Assembly: GCA_018333995.1 (NCBI GenBank)
Contig: JAGXSG010000016.1
Coordinates: 62,001 to 126,000 of the forward strand
Source: Clostridiales bacterium
GTDB taxonomy: Bacteria; Actinomycetota; Coriobacteriia; Anaerosomatales; SLCP01
Length of the DNA: 64,000 bases
Reading direction: 5' to 3'
Shown: positions 17,187 through 25,783 of the stretch, in pieces
Numbering within the stretch: the stretch's first letter is position 1
How the letters are laid out: each line of letters begins with the position of its first letter
Translations under genes and position numbers: made by a program
Notes under the pieces: model-generated
The model's database searches: none
Seen by the model: the letters and a program-made list of their open reading frames with translations, nothing else
What the model was told of the DNA's origin: nothing

Positions 17187-17999
17187 CTACTTCACGCCCA
17201 GTTTCCGCAACCCCACTCCTAGCGCTGCCACGCCACCCGCGATCGCCGAGAGGGACCCGAAGTCCAGCCCCGTGTAGGGGAGGAACGGCTCGGGATCCTC
17301 CTTCTCGACTACCGGATCTTCCGTGAACGGGAGGAACGGCTCGTCCTCGGTCACCGGAGGATCATCACCGGCGGGGGGATCGTCACCGACGGGGGGGTCA
17401 TCGACCGGCGGGTCGTCAACGGGGGGGTCGTCGACCGGTGGGTCATCGACCGGCGGGTCGTCAACGGGGGGGTCGTCGACCGGTGGGTCATCGACCGGCG
17501 GGTCATCGACGGGGGGGTCATCTCCACCGGGAGGGTCGTCTCCGCCGGGGGGGTCATCCGGCGTCTCGTTGCGAGCCACATGGCTCAGAACAAGATTGTT
17601 AAAATCCTCGGAATCGACCATCGCGTACGCCGATACGATGACATCATCGGCCGGGGTGCCAACGTAGAAGTGCTGCATCCTGCCTTGACCCGAAGGTTGG
17701 CCGGTCGCCATCTTCATCCCGGCGCTCGCGAAGGTTACGTAAAGCGTGCCTCCTGTGGTGCCGCTATCAAGTCCGTTGAGCACGAAGTGCCATACGACCG
17801 GATCTGTCAGCCCGCCATCGTCGCTCTCCGTGTTAAACGTCGCGCTGTTCGCTCCGACATGGGAGCTGTGCAAGTTGACCTGTGTGAGAGCAACTGCAGG
17901 TGCATGAAGCATGAGTAGGACAGCTGCTGCGAGGGCAAGCGCCATCATGGCCCTGCTCCGCGGACGTGCAGCCATCGCTCGAGTCATCGAGGTCTTCAT
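17187..17999 (-). CDS. LPxTG surface protein with Pro/Asp tandem repeats
   Basis: A 270-residue cell-wall protein. It has a signal peptide (residues 1-38, ALALAAAVLLMLHAPAVA), a mature domain of about 110 residues with a beta-rich pattern (VNLHSSHVGANSATF, GTLYVTFASAG), then a stretch of DDPPV pentapeptides (about 160-215), and a sorting signal LPYTG followed by a hydrophobic helix and a short R-K tail. A sortase would cleave LPYT-G and attach it to peptidoglycan; no sortase gene is in the window. A second LPFTE lies just before. The ATG at 17999 has GGAGG 9 bases upstream. The repeat acts as a rigid wall-spanning stalk. Confidence 0.85.
   Translation of the reverse strand: MKTSMTRAMAARPRSRAMMALALAAAVLLMLHAPAVALTQVNLHSSHVGANSATFNTESDDGGLTDPVVWHFVLNGLDSGTTGGTLYVTFASAGMKMATGQPSGQGRMQHFYVGTPADDVIVSAYAMVDSEDFNNLVLSHVARNETPDDPPGGDDPPGGDDPPVDDPPVDDPPVDDPPVDDPPVDDPPVDDPPVDDPPVDDPPVGDDPPAGDDPPVTEDEPFLPFTEDPVVEKEDPEPFLPYTGLDFGSLSAIAGGVAALGVGLRKLGVK
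17398..17502. repeat. 15-bp tandem repeats with a 45-bp higher-order period
   Basis: Seven 15-bp units coding the DDPPV repeats of the LPxTG protein. The units fall in an A-B-C order: TCATCGACCGGCGGG (A), TCGTCAACGGGGGGG (B) and TCGTCGACCGGTGGG (C). The block 17398-17442 is repeated exactly at 17443-17487 and starts again at 17488. This indicates recent 45-bp slippage or duplication inside an older 15-bp array. Confidence 0.9.
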
Positions 18000-18073
18000 G
18001 ACTGCTCGCCTCCTTCCAGAAATACGCCGCACTATCAATACCTACTGCGTACGTACCCCAGACTTAGTATACG

Positions 18074-18511
18074 CTAACTGTTTTCGGTGATTTCCGTCAC
18101 ACTTTCTCCATCGGTCCTGTCAAGCCGGAGCGCCAATGAGTTCAGACAGTACCGCTGCCCGCCAGGGGGCGGACCATCGGGAAACACGTGGCCGAGATGC
18201 CCGTCACACCGTGCACACCGCACCTCAGTCCTCGCCATACCGTAAGAGTGATCCTCGACCTCCACGACCGCGTTCGGACGTGCCGGGCTAGCGAACGAAG
18301 GCCAGCCGGATCCGGAATGGTACTTGTCGGCCGATGAGAACAGCTTCGCACCGCATCCCGCGCACCGGTACACTCCGTCCTCTTCGGTGTCGACGTATTC
18401 GCCACTCCCCGCCGGCTCTGTACCAGCCCGTCGCAAAATGCGAAACCTCTCGGGGGCAAGAATGACTCTCCACTCGTCATCGCTGAGCACGATCCGCTCT
18501 CGCGCGTCCAT
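18074..18511 (-). CDS. msrB: Peptide-methionine (R)-S-oxide reductase
   Basis: A 145-residue MsrB, which reduces methionine-R-sulfoxide in proteins using thioredoxin-type electron donors. The structural zinc is bound by Cys50-x2-Cys53 and Cys99-x2-Cys102, the substrate pocket motif SGSGWPSF is at 66-73, GHVF at 107-110, and the catalytic Cys122 lies in RYCLNS. No selenocysteine is involved. The ATG at 18511 has AGGAG 6 bases upstream; the GTG directly before it has too short a spacing. Single-gene unit between the LPxTG gene and the radical SAM gene. Confidence 0.96.
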   Translation of the reverse strand: MDARERIVLSDDEWRVILAPERFRILRRAGTEPAGSGEYVDTEEDGVYRCAGCGAKLFSSADKYHSGSGWPSFASPARPNAVVEVEDHSYGMARTEVRCARCDGHLGHVFPDGPPPGGQRYCLNSLALRLDRTDGESVTEITENS

Positions 18512-18618
18512 CACACTCTCCTATCGTTGCGATACGACCTTTCGCAGGCGCTTTTGATTTGACCTCGAGCCGTCAGGCCCAACCCGGCGATCTCTAAGGT
18601 CGATCTCGGTGCCCCCCC

Positions 18619-19905
18619 TCACCCGCACTCGCCAAAGAACATCTTGAGCTCTTCGGGAGGCAGCGCTTCCCGCGCTTGATCGCGAAGGCCGTTCACGCCG
18701 ATGAAGAACTGTCGCATCATCGCAACGGCAAGGTAGCGGCCCGTGCGGGTCAGCGTGAGCCGCACGGCATCATCAACCGCAAACGCCCTGTTCATACGCA
18801 TGAACGCCATCTCCATCGGCAAACCCCGCTCGACACTCACCCCAAAGTCCCGGGCAAACGCGACCTTGTCCAGCGCGAGACCAAAGAGGCCCATGAGGAA
18901 CCGGTAGCGCATTCGATCGCGCCGAGTGAACTCGCGGTACGCGGTCACGCCAGAAAGCCCCGCGTCGATCCTGCGGGTGTACTCGCCGAGTGAGAACGTG
19001 TTGACATACAGCGAGCCGTTGAGAAACGAAAACGAGCCCGAACCGACACCCACGTAGTCCTCGTAGTCGACGATGTACTCATCGATCATGCCGCCACCGG
19101 TCCGGGAGAACGTCCATGCGCTCGCAGGTTCAAACGTGTCGGCGAGGATCTCACTGAGAATCTCGTAGTACCTGGCCTCACGCGAGTACGAGACCTTGCC
19201 CACGCTCCGCCTGAGGGACCCCTCGACCACGGGTGATGCCATGAGGGGGTAGAAAGTGGTCTGGTTAGCCTGACTCACTTTGAGCATCTCGACGTCGCGC
19301 GCCAGCATCGCCTCAGTCTGAGAGGGAAAGTTGAAAATCATGTCGACGTTGAGGGAGTGAAACCGTCCCTCTACCGATTGGAGCCGCTCCAAAATCTCCT
19401 CTCCCGAGCCGTACTTGTCGTAACGGTCCATCTGTTTGAGGAGCGCGTCGTCAAACGATTGCACCCCAACGCTGAAACGGTCGACTCGATCGACGAGCGG
19501 ATCGACCACGCGAGGGATGAGGTGGTCCGGATTTGTCTCGCTCGAAACCTCCCGGATCGGAAAGATGCTCCGCGCGAGGTCTATTGTCTCGCAGAGCTCC
19601 TCGACGATTACCGTCGGTGTCCCGCCCCCCACGTACATCGATGTGCACTTGAAGCCTTGTTCCGCCACGAAGCGCATCTCCTCACGGAGACGCTTGAAGT
19701 ACGCCACAGCCCTGTCCTGCTCAAACGGAAATCGGTTGAACGAGCAGTAGGGACACAGCCGCACGCAGAATGGGACATGGACGTAGAGCAGGTATTCAGC
19801 CCCGACCGCCGGGCCGGGCAACCGGGACTCGTGATATGGCTTGAGACTGAGAGTCCGCGCGTTCTCGCGACGCATTACTGCCGAGAGCACCCGTTCCGCG
19901 AGCAC
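18619..19905 (-). CDS. Radical SAM coproporphyrinogen III oxidase family protein (HemW/HutW-like)
   Basis: A 428-residue radical SAM enzyme. The [4Fe-4S] motif Cys47-x3-Cys51-x2-Cys54-x-Phe is at CVRLCPYCSF, followed by the SAM-binding GGGTPT near 92 and a VGVQSFDD segment as in HemN/HemW proteins. It lacks the HemN-specific N-terminal features, so it is not a confirmed coproporphyrinogen dehydrogenase; HemW-type haem chaperone or haem-degrading HutW/ChuW relatives are possible. The GTG start at 19905 is one base after the purD stop, so translation is probably coupled to purD. No other haem gene lies close. Confidence 0.8.
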   Translation of the reverse strand: MLAERVLSAVMRRENARTLSLKPYHESRLPGPAVGAEYLLYVHVPFCVRLCPYCSFNRFPFEQDRAVAYFKRLREEMRFVAEQGFKCTSMYVGGGTPTVIVEELCETIDLARSIFPIREVSSETNPDHLIPRVVDPLVDRVDRFSVGVQSFDDALLKQMDRYDKYGSGEEILERLQSVEGRFHSLNVDMIFNFPSQTEAMLARDVEMLKVSQANQTTFYPLMASPVVEGSLRRSVGKVSYSREARYYEILSEILADTFEPASAWTFSRTGGGMIDEYIVDYEDYVGVGSGSFSFLNGSLYVNTFSLGEYTRRIDAGLSGVTAYREFTRRDRMRYRFLMGLFGLALDKVAFARDFGVSVERGLPMEMAFMRMNRAFAVDDAVRLTLTRTGRYLAVAMMRQFFIGVNGLRDQAREALPPEELKMFFGECG

Positions 19906-19906
19906 G

Positions 19907-21193
19907 TCACGCCTGCCATGTGGCTCGACCGCGCATTGCCTTCGCGCCGATGTCGGAACGGTAGAACATGCCCTCGAACCCGATCAGCGCCACCGCCTCG
20001 TACGCCCGCTCCCTCGCCGAGGCAAAATCCGGACCCAGTGCGGTCACGTTGAGAACTCGGCCGCCCGCGGACAGCAATGTGCCGCCGGGTGTCAGCCGCG
20101 TCCCCGCATGATAGACGGTGACTCCGGAAAGCGCCGCTGCGTCATCGATGCCGGCTATCACCATGTCGGCGTCGTAGTCGCCCGGATATCCGCCACTCGC
20201 CAACACGACCGACACCGCCCACTCATCGCGCCAGCCCACATCAAGATCGGCGAGACGGCCTTCCGCGGCGGCAAGCAGGGTTTCCGCGAGGTCACCTGCG
20301 AATCTCGGCAGGATGACCTGGGTTTCCGGGTCACCGAAGCGGGCGTTGAACTCGAGGAGCTTGGGGCCCGCATCCGTGAGGATGAATCCTCCGTAGAGTA
20401 CGCCGCGGTACTCGATGTCCTCTACGGCCAGGCCCTCCACCGCAGCGTACATCGTGGCGAGCATAGTCTCGTGCTCGGCCTCCGTGACGATGGGAACCGG
20501 CGAGTACACGCCCATGCCGCCGGTGTTTGGACCTTGGTCGTCCTCGTAGGCACGCTTGTGATCCTGCACAGGCGCCATCGGCACCATGGTGTGTCCGTCG
20601 GTGATCACGAGCAATGAGCACTCGGGGCCGGTCAGGTACTCCTCGATCAGCACGGTCGACCCGGCGTCACCAAATCGGCCCGAGAAGCACTCCCTCACCG
20701 CCGCGCGCGCGGCCCCCGCGTCCATCGCGACCGTCACGCCTTTGCCCGCCGCAAGTCCGTCCGCCTTCACAACGATCGGTACGCCGACCTCCTCAAGGTA
20801 CGCGAGTGCTGGCTCTAGCGCCGAGAAGGACCGTGCCGCGCCCGTGGGCAGGCCGTGACGCCGCATGAACTCTTTGGCGAACTCTTTCGATCCCTCAAGA
20901 CGAGCCCCCTGCGCGCCCGGTCCAAACACAGGGACTCCCGCTTCACGGACCACATCGGCTACACCGGCCACGAGTGGCGCCTCCGGTCCTATGACCACCA
21001 GGTCGATCCCGCGCTCGATCGCAAAGGACGCTACCGCTAGGCCGTCCTCGATTGGGAGGTCGACGTTCTCTGCCAGCGCCGCGGTCCCGCCGTTTCCAGG
21101 CGCGACAAATACGCTGGTCACACGGGGCGAGGCGACGAGTGACGCCACGATGGCGTGTTCGCGGCCTCCGCCACCGAGTACGAGGATGCGCAT
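19907..21193 (-). CDS. purD: Phosphoribosylamine--glycine ligase
   Basis: A 428-residue GAR synthetase, the ATP-grasp enzyme of purine synthesis that joins 5-phosphoribosylamine with glycine. The N terminus MRILVLGGGGREHAI is typical; later motifs include GPEAPLVAGVAD, FMRRHGLPTGAARSF, VVKADGLAAGKGVTVA (ATP-grasp loop), QDHKRAYEDDQGPNTGGMG and a LEFNARFGDPETQ metal site. The ATG at 21193 has GGGAG 5 bases upstream; the frame runs open for another 98 codons without sense. The radical SAM gene follows after one base. purA lies 2 kb away in the same orientation. Confidence 0.97.
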   Translation of the reverse strand: MRILVLGGGGREHAIVASLVASPRVTSVFVAPGNGGTAALAENVDLPIEDGLAVASFAIERGIDLVVIGPEAPLVAGVADVVREAGVPVFGPGAQGARLEGSKEFAKEFMRRHGLPTGAARSFSALEPALAYLEEVGVPIVVKADGLAAGKGVTVAMDAGAARAAVRECFSGRFGDAGSTVLIEEYLTGPECSLLVITDGHTMVPMAPVQDHKRAYEDDQGPNTGGMGVYSPVPIVTEAEHETMLATMYAAVEGLAVEDIEYRGVLYGGFILTDAGPKLLEFNARFGDPETQVILPRFAGDLAETLLAAAEGRLADLDVGWRDEWAVSVVLASGGYPGDYDADMVIAGIDDAAALSGVTVYHAGTRLTPGGTLLSAGGRVLNVTALGPDFASARERAYEAVALIGFEGMFYRSDIGAKAMRGRATWQA

Positions 21194-21335
21194 GGAAACT
21201 CCCTCTGTCTGGGCTTGCGGCGCATACGACGTTACAGGAGCGCCGAGCTCGATTGTAGCGAAGGACGGCGGATGAACGCCATGAATGGGGAATCTACTCG
21301 TTCGTATCAACATGCACATGCAAAGGAGGTCGTCG

Positions 21336-21515
21336 ATGGAAGTAGCAGACAAGGTGCTCGAAACGATGAAGAAGGCCGGCGAGCCGCTCAACGCCGGCGC
21401 GATCGCCGAGCTTTCGGGCCTCGACCGCAAAGAGGTCGACAAAGCGATGAACGAACTTAAGAAGTCGGAGCGCATCGAGTCGCCCAAGCGCTGCTACTGG
21501 CAGCCGCGAATCTGA
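21336..21515 (+). CDS. Small winged-helix protein, likely transcriptional regulator
   Basis: A 59-residue protein that is almost only a winged helix: [13 protein letters not shown], then [17 protein letters not shown] and [23 protein letters not shown], ending CYWQP. It resembles small single-domain wHTH proteins common in archaea and anaerobes. AAAGGAGG lies 6 bases before the ATG at 21336; upstream ATGs in frame have no such site. It is divergent from purD with 142 bases between them. A 9-bp hairpin follows. DNA binding is inferred from the fold pattern only. Confidence 0.75.
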   Translation: MEVADKVLETMKKAGEPLNAGAIAELSGLDRKEVDKAMNELKKSERIESPKRCYWQPRI

Positions 21516-21525
21516 GTCGCCAGTA

Positions 21526-21559
21526 AGGGAGCGGTCGCGAGAACACGGCGCCGCTCCCT
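21526..21559 (+). terminator. Hairpin after the small winged-helix gene
   Basis: AGGGAGCGG (21526-21534) pairs with CCGCTCCCT (21551-21559). It lies 11 bases after the stop and between convergent genes. There is no T-tract, so terminator function is likely but not certain. Confidence 0.5.
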
Positions 21560-21564
21560 CGCGA

Positions 21565-23100
21565 TCACACCGCTTCGGGGGCGGGGACCGCGCGCTTCTC
21601 GGTTACCTTGTACGAGAACGGCATCCCGAGCATCAAGCGGGTCTGCGCCCTGAGCGCCGGCAGCGTTCCAAGATAGAACCCAACAACCGGTAGAGTCAGC
21701 CACGCTACCGCCAACTCGAAAATGACGGAAACAGGCCTGCGGTCCGCCGGTGGCGGCGTACGGATGAGTTCAGCGATTACGGTGGTCACAAGAGCGGCGG
21801 CGCCTACGACAAATATCTCCCGTAAGTACGGCACCCCCGGATGCACCATGATGATCCGCGTCAGGTCGTTGGTGAAGAGCGGTTCCGCATAGCCCAGAAG
21901 CAGGTAGGTGCTCACAATGAAAAACCACGCTGTGGCCCGTGAGACGTGGTCGTGCAAGACCTGTCCGAACCGAAACACGGCGCGACGATGCCACCACCGC
22001 TGCTGCACCATGCGCGCGAGCAGGAATCCGGCATCCTCGGCACCCCACGAGTGGCGCATCACCTGATCGTGCCGGGCTTTGAGCCCGGCCAAGAACGTCT
22101 CCCCGTCGACAGCGTCGCCCTTCGTGGGCAGAAACACAGGGGTCAAGCCGACGTCTCCGCCGCGCTCGAACATCACGTTTAGGTACGCGTGCCAGTCCTC
22201 GGAGATGACCATCGGATCCCAAAGGCCGCACTCGACAGCGGTCCTGAAGCTCAGGGTGTAGGTGGATATGGGAAGCGGTTCGTAAAACGGCATGGCCAGC
22301 TCGGCCATCTGCCCAGCGTGTGCGATCCAAGCAGTGACCCGGATCGGTGCCGGAACCTGCCAGAGGTTGTTGTCAAAATGTAGCGGTGCCTGCCAGAACC
22401 TGCCGTAGCGGCGCTGGTCGTTGGCGAAGAGGTCCGAGACGGCCTCGAAATACAGCGGGTGAAGAACCGAATCGGCGTCGCACGAGGTGACGGTGATGCG
22501 CTCCGCCGCGATGCCTCGCTCGCCTACAAGCACGGGATACACTTCGCTCGCCGCCCACGACATGTTGGATGACTTTCCAGGGATCTCACCGGGGAGATCG
22601 GGCGGGTGCACCGTGACGAAGATCTCCGCGAACGCCACCGCGTACTTCTCGGCAAGGGCGGCGCCCTTCTCGCGCGCTCCTACTTCGCGCTCCTCCATCG
22701 CGATGACGGGAATGACCCGTTCGCGAGCACGGTGCTGAACGCTGAGCGCGTCGAGTGTGCGCTCCAGTATCTCGATCGGCTCTTTGTAAGTGGGGATGAT
22801 CACGACGTGGTAGACGTCGGCGGGCGCGAACCCCGCTGGTCCGGGGACCGAATCATATGACGCCCAATCGGTGCGTTCCCACTCACGCACCCGTGCGCGC
22901 CCTATCGCGTAGAACACGAGACTCAAGACCATCCGGGCAACGAAGTAGCACATGAACGCGGATGTAATTACGACCCATGAGCGCGGGTAGGCGATGAAGC
23001 CGACCATGGCGACGGTAACGATAGACCATGTGAGCACTCCGGGCAGCGCGTACGCCGCCCGATAGCGATGCTTATATGTGCCAGTCCACGACTTGACCAC
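21565..23100 (-). CDS. Processive family 2 glycosyltransferase, membrane bound
   Basis: A 511-residue GT2 enzyme. Two membrane segments near the N terminus (residues 17-65), a cytosolic GT-A domain from about 95 to 400, and three or four membrane segments at the end. The sugar-nucleotide motifs are present: VVIIPTYKEP, TSCDADSV (DxD-type metal site), VISEDW (catalytic ED) and QQRWW (QxxRW), the set of cellulose/hyaluronan-synthase-like processive enzymes. The product is unknown; no partner polysaccharide genes are close. The GTG at 23100 has AAGGAG 5 bases upstream and is preferred to the GTG at 23106. Confidence 0.85.
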   Translation of the reverse strand: MVKSWTGTYKHRYRAAYALPGVLTWSIVTVAMVGFIAYPRSWVVITSAFMCYFVARMVLSLVFYAIGRARVREWERTDWASYDSVPGPAGFAPADVYHVVIIPTYKEPIEILERTLDALSVQHRARERVIPVIAMEEREVGAREKGAALAEKYAVAFAEIFVTVHPPDLPGEIPGKSSNMSWAASEVYPVLVGERGIAAERITVTSCDADSVLHPLYFEAVSDLFANDQRRYGRFWQAPLHFDNNLWQVPAPIRVTAWIAHAGQMAELAMPFYEPLPISTYTLSFRTAVECGLWDPMVISEDWHAYLNVMFERGGDVGLTPVFLPTKGDAVDGETFLAGLKARHDQVMRHSWGAEDAGFLLARMVQQRWWHRRAVFRFGQVLHDHVSRATAWFFIVSTYLLLGYAEPLFTNDLTRIIMVHPGVPYLREIFVVGAAALVTTVIAELIRTPPPADRRPVSVIFELAVAWLTLPVVGFYLGTLPALRAQTRLMLGMPFSYKVTEKRAVPAPEAV

Positions 23101-23259
23101 AAACACTCCTTTTTGCCCCGAGGTAAACCCGAGGTCGAGCGGGCTATCATCTGACTATGCCCGTCATTATCCGCTAGGAGATATATTGTAAAGATTCCGT
23201 TACGCGACCTGACGGCGCAGTAACCCCCATCGCAACCACAAACGCCTTACGACACTGCT

Positions 23260-24549
23260 TTACGGGCGCGACTCCCAACGCCGGATGATCGTCTGCTCGC
23301 GACTCGGGCCAACGGCGATCATCGCCACGGGGACATCCGCAAGGTCTTCGATAAAGCCGATGTAATCACGCGCCTCTTGGGGCAGGTCGCTGAACTCGCG
23401 GCACGCGGTGATATCGGTTTTCCACCCAGGAAGGTCCTCGTAGATGGGCCTTGCGCGGTGGAACACGCTCTGGTGACAGGGGAGCTCATTGTAGCGATGC
23501 CCATCGTACTCGTACGCGACACACACCCGGATTGTCTCAAGCTGGCTCAAAACGTCGAGCTTCGTAATGATGAGTTGGGTGATGCCGTTCACCTGCACCG
23601 CGTACCGGACGATCACTCCGTCGTACCAGCCGGCACGCCGCTCACGACCTGTGGTTGTGCCGTACTCGTGCCCAACCTCGATGAGGTGTGCGCCGGTCTC
23701 GTCAGAGAGCTCCGTGGGAAACGGTCCCGAGCCGACGCGGGTGATGTAGGCTTTCGCGATGCCCAGAACTCTGTCGATGCGTTTTGGGCCGACGCCTGCA
23801 CCTGTGCACGCACCGCCCGCAACGGGGCTCGACGACGTCACGAAAGGATACGTACCGTGGTCGAGATCGAGCAGTGTGCCCTGGGCGCCCTCGAACAAAA
23901 CCCACTGTCCAGAGTCGAGCGCTTTGTTGACGACGAGAGACGTGTCGGCGATGTGCGGCTTGATTCGCTCTGCGTACGGAAGGTACTCCTCGGCGATCTG
24001 ATCGACGGTGTACGTGGGGAGCCCGTATATCTTGCCGAGAATCTCGTTCTTCTCCGTCAAGGCGGCGTCGAGCTTCTTGCGGAAGATGTGCTCGTCGGTG
24101 AGGTCTTGGACGCGGATGCCCATGCGCGACGACTTGTCCATGTACGCAGGACCAATGCCACGTCGGGTCGTGCCGATCTCGAGCGACCCGAGACGCCGCT
24201 CACTCGCCCCGTCGAGATCGCGGTGGTACGGCATGATGAGGTGCGCGTTGCAGCTGATGAGAAGCTTGTGCGTCGACAGCCCATCCATCTCGAGCCGGTC
24301 TATCTCCTCGAGCAGCACCTTGGGATCGATCACGCAGCCGTTAGCGATGACCGGTGTGATATGCGGGTACATGATGCCGCTTGGGATGAGGTGCAGCTTG
24401 AGCGTGCGGCCGCCGTGGATAACGGTATGCCCCGCGTTGTTGCCCCCTTGGAACCGCACGACGTAATCGAAATCGTCTGCGATGAGGTCAGTGATCTTGC
24501 CCTTGCCTTCGTCGCCCCACTGGGCGCCGACGAGCACTATGCCGGCCAT
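23260..24549 (-). CDS. purA: Adenylosuccinate synthase
   Basis: A 429-residue enzyme that makes adenylosuccinate from IMP and aspartate with GTP, the first step to AMP. The start MAGIVLVGAQWGDEGKGKITD carries the GDEGKGK P-loop, then QGGNNAGHTV, GTTRRGIGPAY, FEGAQGTLLDLDHGTYPFVTSS and a TTGRERRAGW segment, all standard. The ATG at 24549 has GGGAG 8 bases upstream; a further 33 upstream codons are open but have no typical sequence. Full length, single-gene spacing from its neighbours. Confidence 0.97.
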   Translation of the reverse strand: MAGIVLVGAQWGDEGKGKITDLIADDFDYVVRFQGGNNAGHTVIHGGRTLKLHLIPSGIMYPHITPVIANGCVIDPKVLLEEIDRLEMDGLSTHKLLISCNAHLIMPYHRDLDGASERRLGSLEIGTTRRGIGPAYMDKSSRMGIRVQDLTDEHIFRKKLDAALTEKNEILGKIYGLPTYTVDQIAEEYLPYAERIKPHIADTSLVVNKALDSGQWVLFEGAQGTLLDLDHGTYPFVTSSSPVAGGACTGAGVGPKRIDRVLGIAKAYITRVGSGPFPTELSDETGAHLIEVGHEYGTTTGRERRAGWYDGVIVRYAVQVNGITQLIITKLDVLSQLETIRVCVAYEYDGHRYNELPCHQSVFHRARPIYEDLPGWKTDITACREFSDLPQEARDYIGFIEDLADVPVAMIAVGPSREQTIIRRWESRP

Positions 24550-24741
24550 GTCGGTGACTCCCGCTCCCGTTCGGTCCCGCGGACCCTCGCCGCCGCTCCC
24601 GGACCGGGCGCTTCGCCGGTCGAGGCGAGCGCGCAACCGCCCGCACACAGGCGGGCGATGGCGTAAGTATGCCCGACCCGCGCCAAGATGACCAGAGTCG
24701 GCGTGCAGAGTGGAAGCAGAGTCGCTAGCGCGGTATCAAGG

Positions 24742-25770
24742 TCAGGCGGGACGTGAAGGGGCGGCGGCCTCATCCGGAGCGCCAAACACCTTGCCAGTGA
24801 GGCGCACGTACCACGCCGCGGCCTGAACCTGCACGACGTAGCCGACCGCAAGCACGAGGGCGGCCTCAGGGCCAAAACTGGCGATCGCAATCCCGAGAGC
24901 GATCGAAAGATTGCGCATCGCGGTGCCATACACGAGCGCTATGGCATCCGCGCGCCCAAACAGCAGGCGGCCCACGAGCGTTGAAAGCGCAAAGTTCGCC
25001 GCGTAAAAGATGATGAGCGGCGCAAGAATGAGTGCGGCAAGCGCCGGACGACCGGCAATCATCCCGGCCTGCAACCCGACCGCCACGAACACGATGCCGA
25101 GCACCCCGATTACGCTGACACCGGGAAACACGGGAGCGATGCGCGTAGCGAAACGCTCCTTGCCATATCGCTTAACGAGCACGGCGCGGGTGAACTGAGC
25201 CGCGATCATGGGCACCGCCACCACAAGCATAATCGTCGACGCGATGCCGAGTAGGTCAACACTCACTACCTGGCCAGCAAACACTTCAAGGTAGACGGGT
25301 GCTGCGAGCGAAGCCGCGATGAGTCCGATCACGGTCATCTTGACCGCCGCCGTCACGTTGCCTTTCGCAAAGCCGGTCCAAGAGATAGTCATCCCGCTCG
25401 TAGGGAAGAGGCCGGCGAGCACCATGCCTACGAACAAACCAGCGTCCGACGCGAAGAAGGCTCGTGCGAGAAGCCATGCGAAAACCGGAAGGACGGTGAA
25501 GTTGAGGGCCATCGCAACGGCCACCAAGCGAGTGTCCGCGGGCCCGAGCGCTTCGCGGATGCGGACGTTGATGAGCATCGGATAGACCATGAGCATCGTC
25601 AGCGGCAACACAGCCGCTTTGAGCGGTTCGAGGTCGAACGAAACCCCCAGCGCGAACCCGGCGATCATGCTGACCGGGATCGCCCACACTAACGACGAAG
25701 AAAGAAACTTCGAGATGGCGGTGAGCCGCCCTGACAATCCGGTCTCCATTCGACTCTGATTTCCTTCCAT
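24742..25770 (-). CDS. ACR3/bile acid:sodium symporter family transporter
   Basis: A 342-residue protein with about ten membrane segments. LTMLMVYPMLINVRI near the N terminus and a GLFPTSGMTISWTGFAKGN segment after the fourth helix match the bile acid:sodium symporter/arsenite permease (ACR3) superfamily. It lacks the cysteine in the fourth helix that arsenite-transporting ACR3 proteins use, as far as can be seen, so the substrate is uncertain. The ATG at 25770 has GGAG 4 bases upstream; the ATG at 25749 is an alternative. It follows the FAD oxidoreductase by 13 bases, so the two form an operon. Confidence 0.75.
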   Translation of the reverse strand: MEGNQSRMETGLSGRLTAISKFLSSSLVWAIPVSMIAGFALGVSFDLEPLKAAVLPLTMLMVYPMLINVRIREALGPADTRLVAVAMALNFTVLPVFAWLLARAFFASDAGLFVGMVLAGLFPTSGMTISWTGFAKGNVTAAVKMTVIGLIAASLAAPVYLEVFAGQVVSVDLLGIASTIMLVVAVPMIAAQFTRAVLVKRYGKERFATRIAPVFPGVSVIGVLGIVFVAVGLQAGMIAGRPALAALILAPLIIFYAANFALSTLVGRLLFGRADAIALVYGTAMRNLSIALGIAIASFGPEAALVLAVGYVVQVQAAAWYVRLTGKVFGAPDEAAAPSRPA

Positions 25771-25783
25771 ACCTCTCCGAGCT

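Noticed and set aside
17398-17502. CRISPR-like array
   Set aside because: Units are 15 bp with no spacers and stay in frame in a coding gene, so it is a coding tandem repeat.
17323-17667. Plus-strand GGSST repeat protein opposite the LPxTG gene
   Set aside because: It is created by the complementary strand of the DDPPV array; no ribosome site, and the minus-strand gene has signal peptide and sorting motif.
21194-21487. N-terminal extension of purD
   Set aside because: The extra 98 codons overlap the divergent small gene and have no similarity pattern to purD; ATG at 21193 has a good ribosome site.
23377-24666. Long plus-strand open frame opposite purA
   Set aside because: It is antisense to a certain purA with a fully conserved product, and its translation has no motifs, as expected for GC-rich shadow frames.
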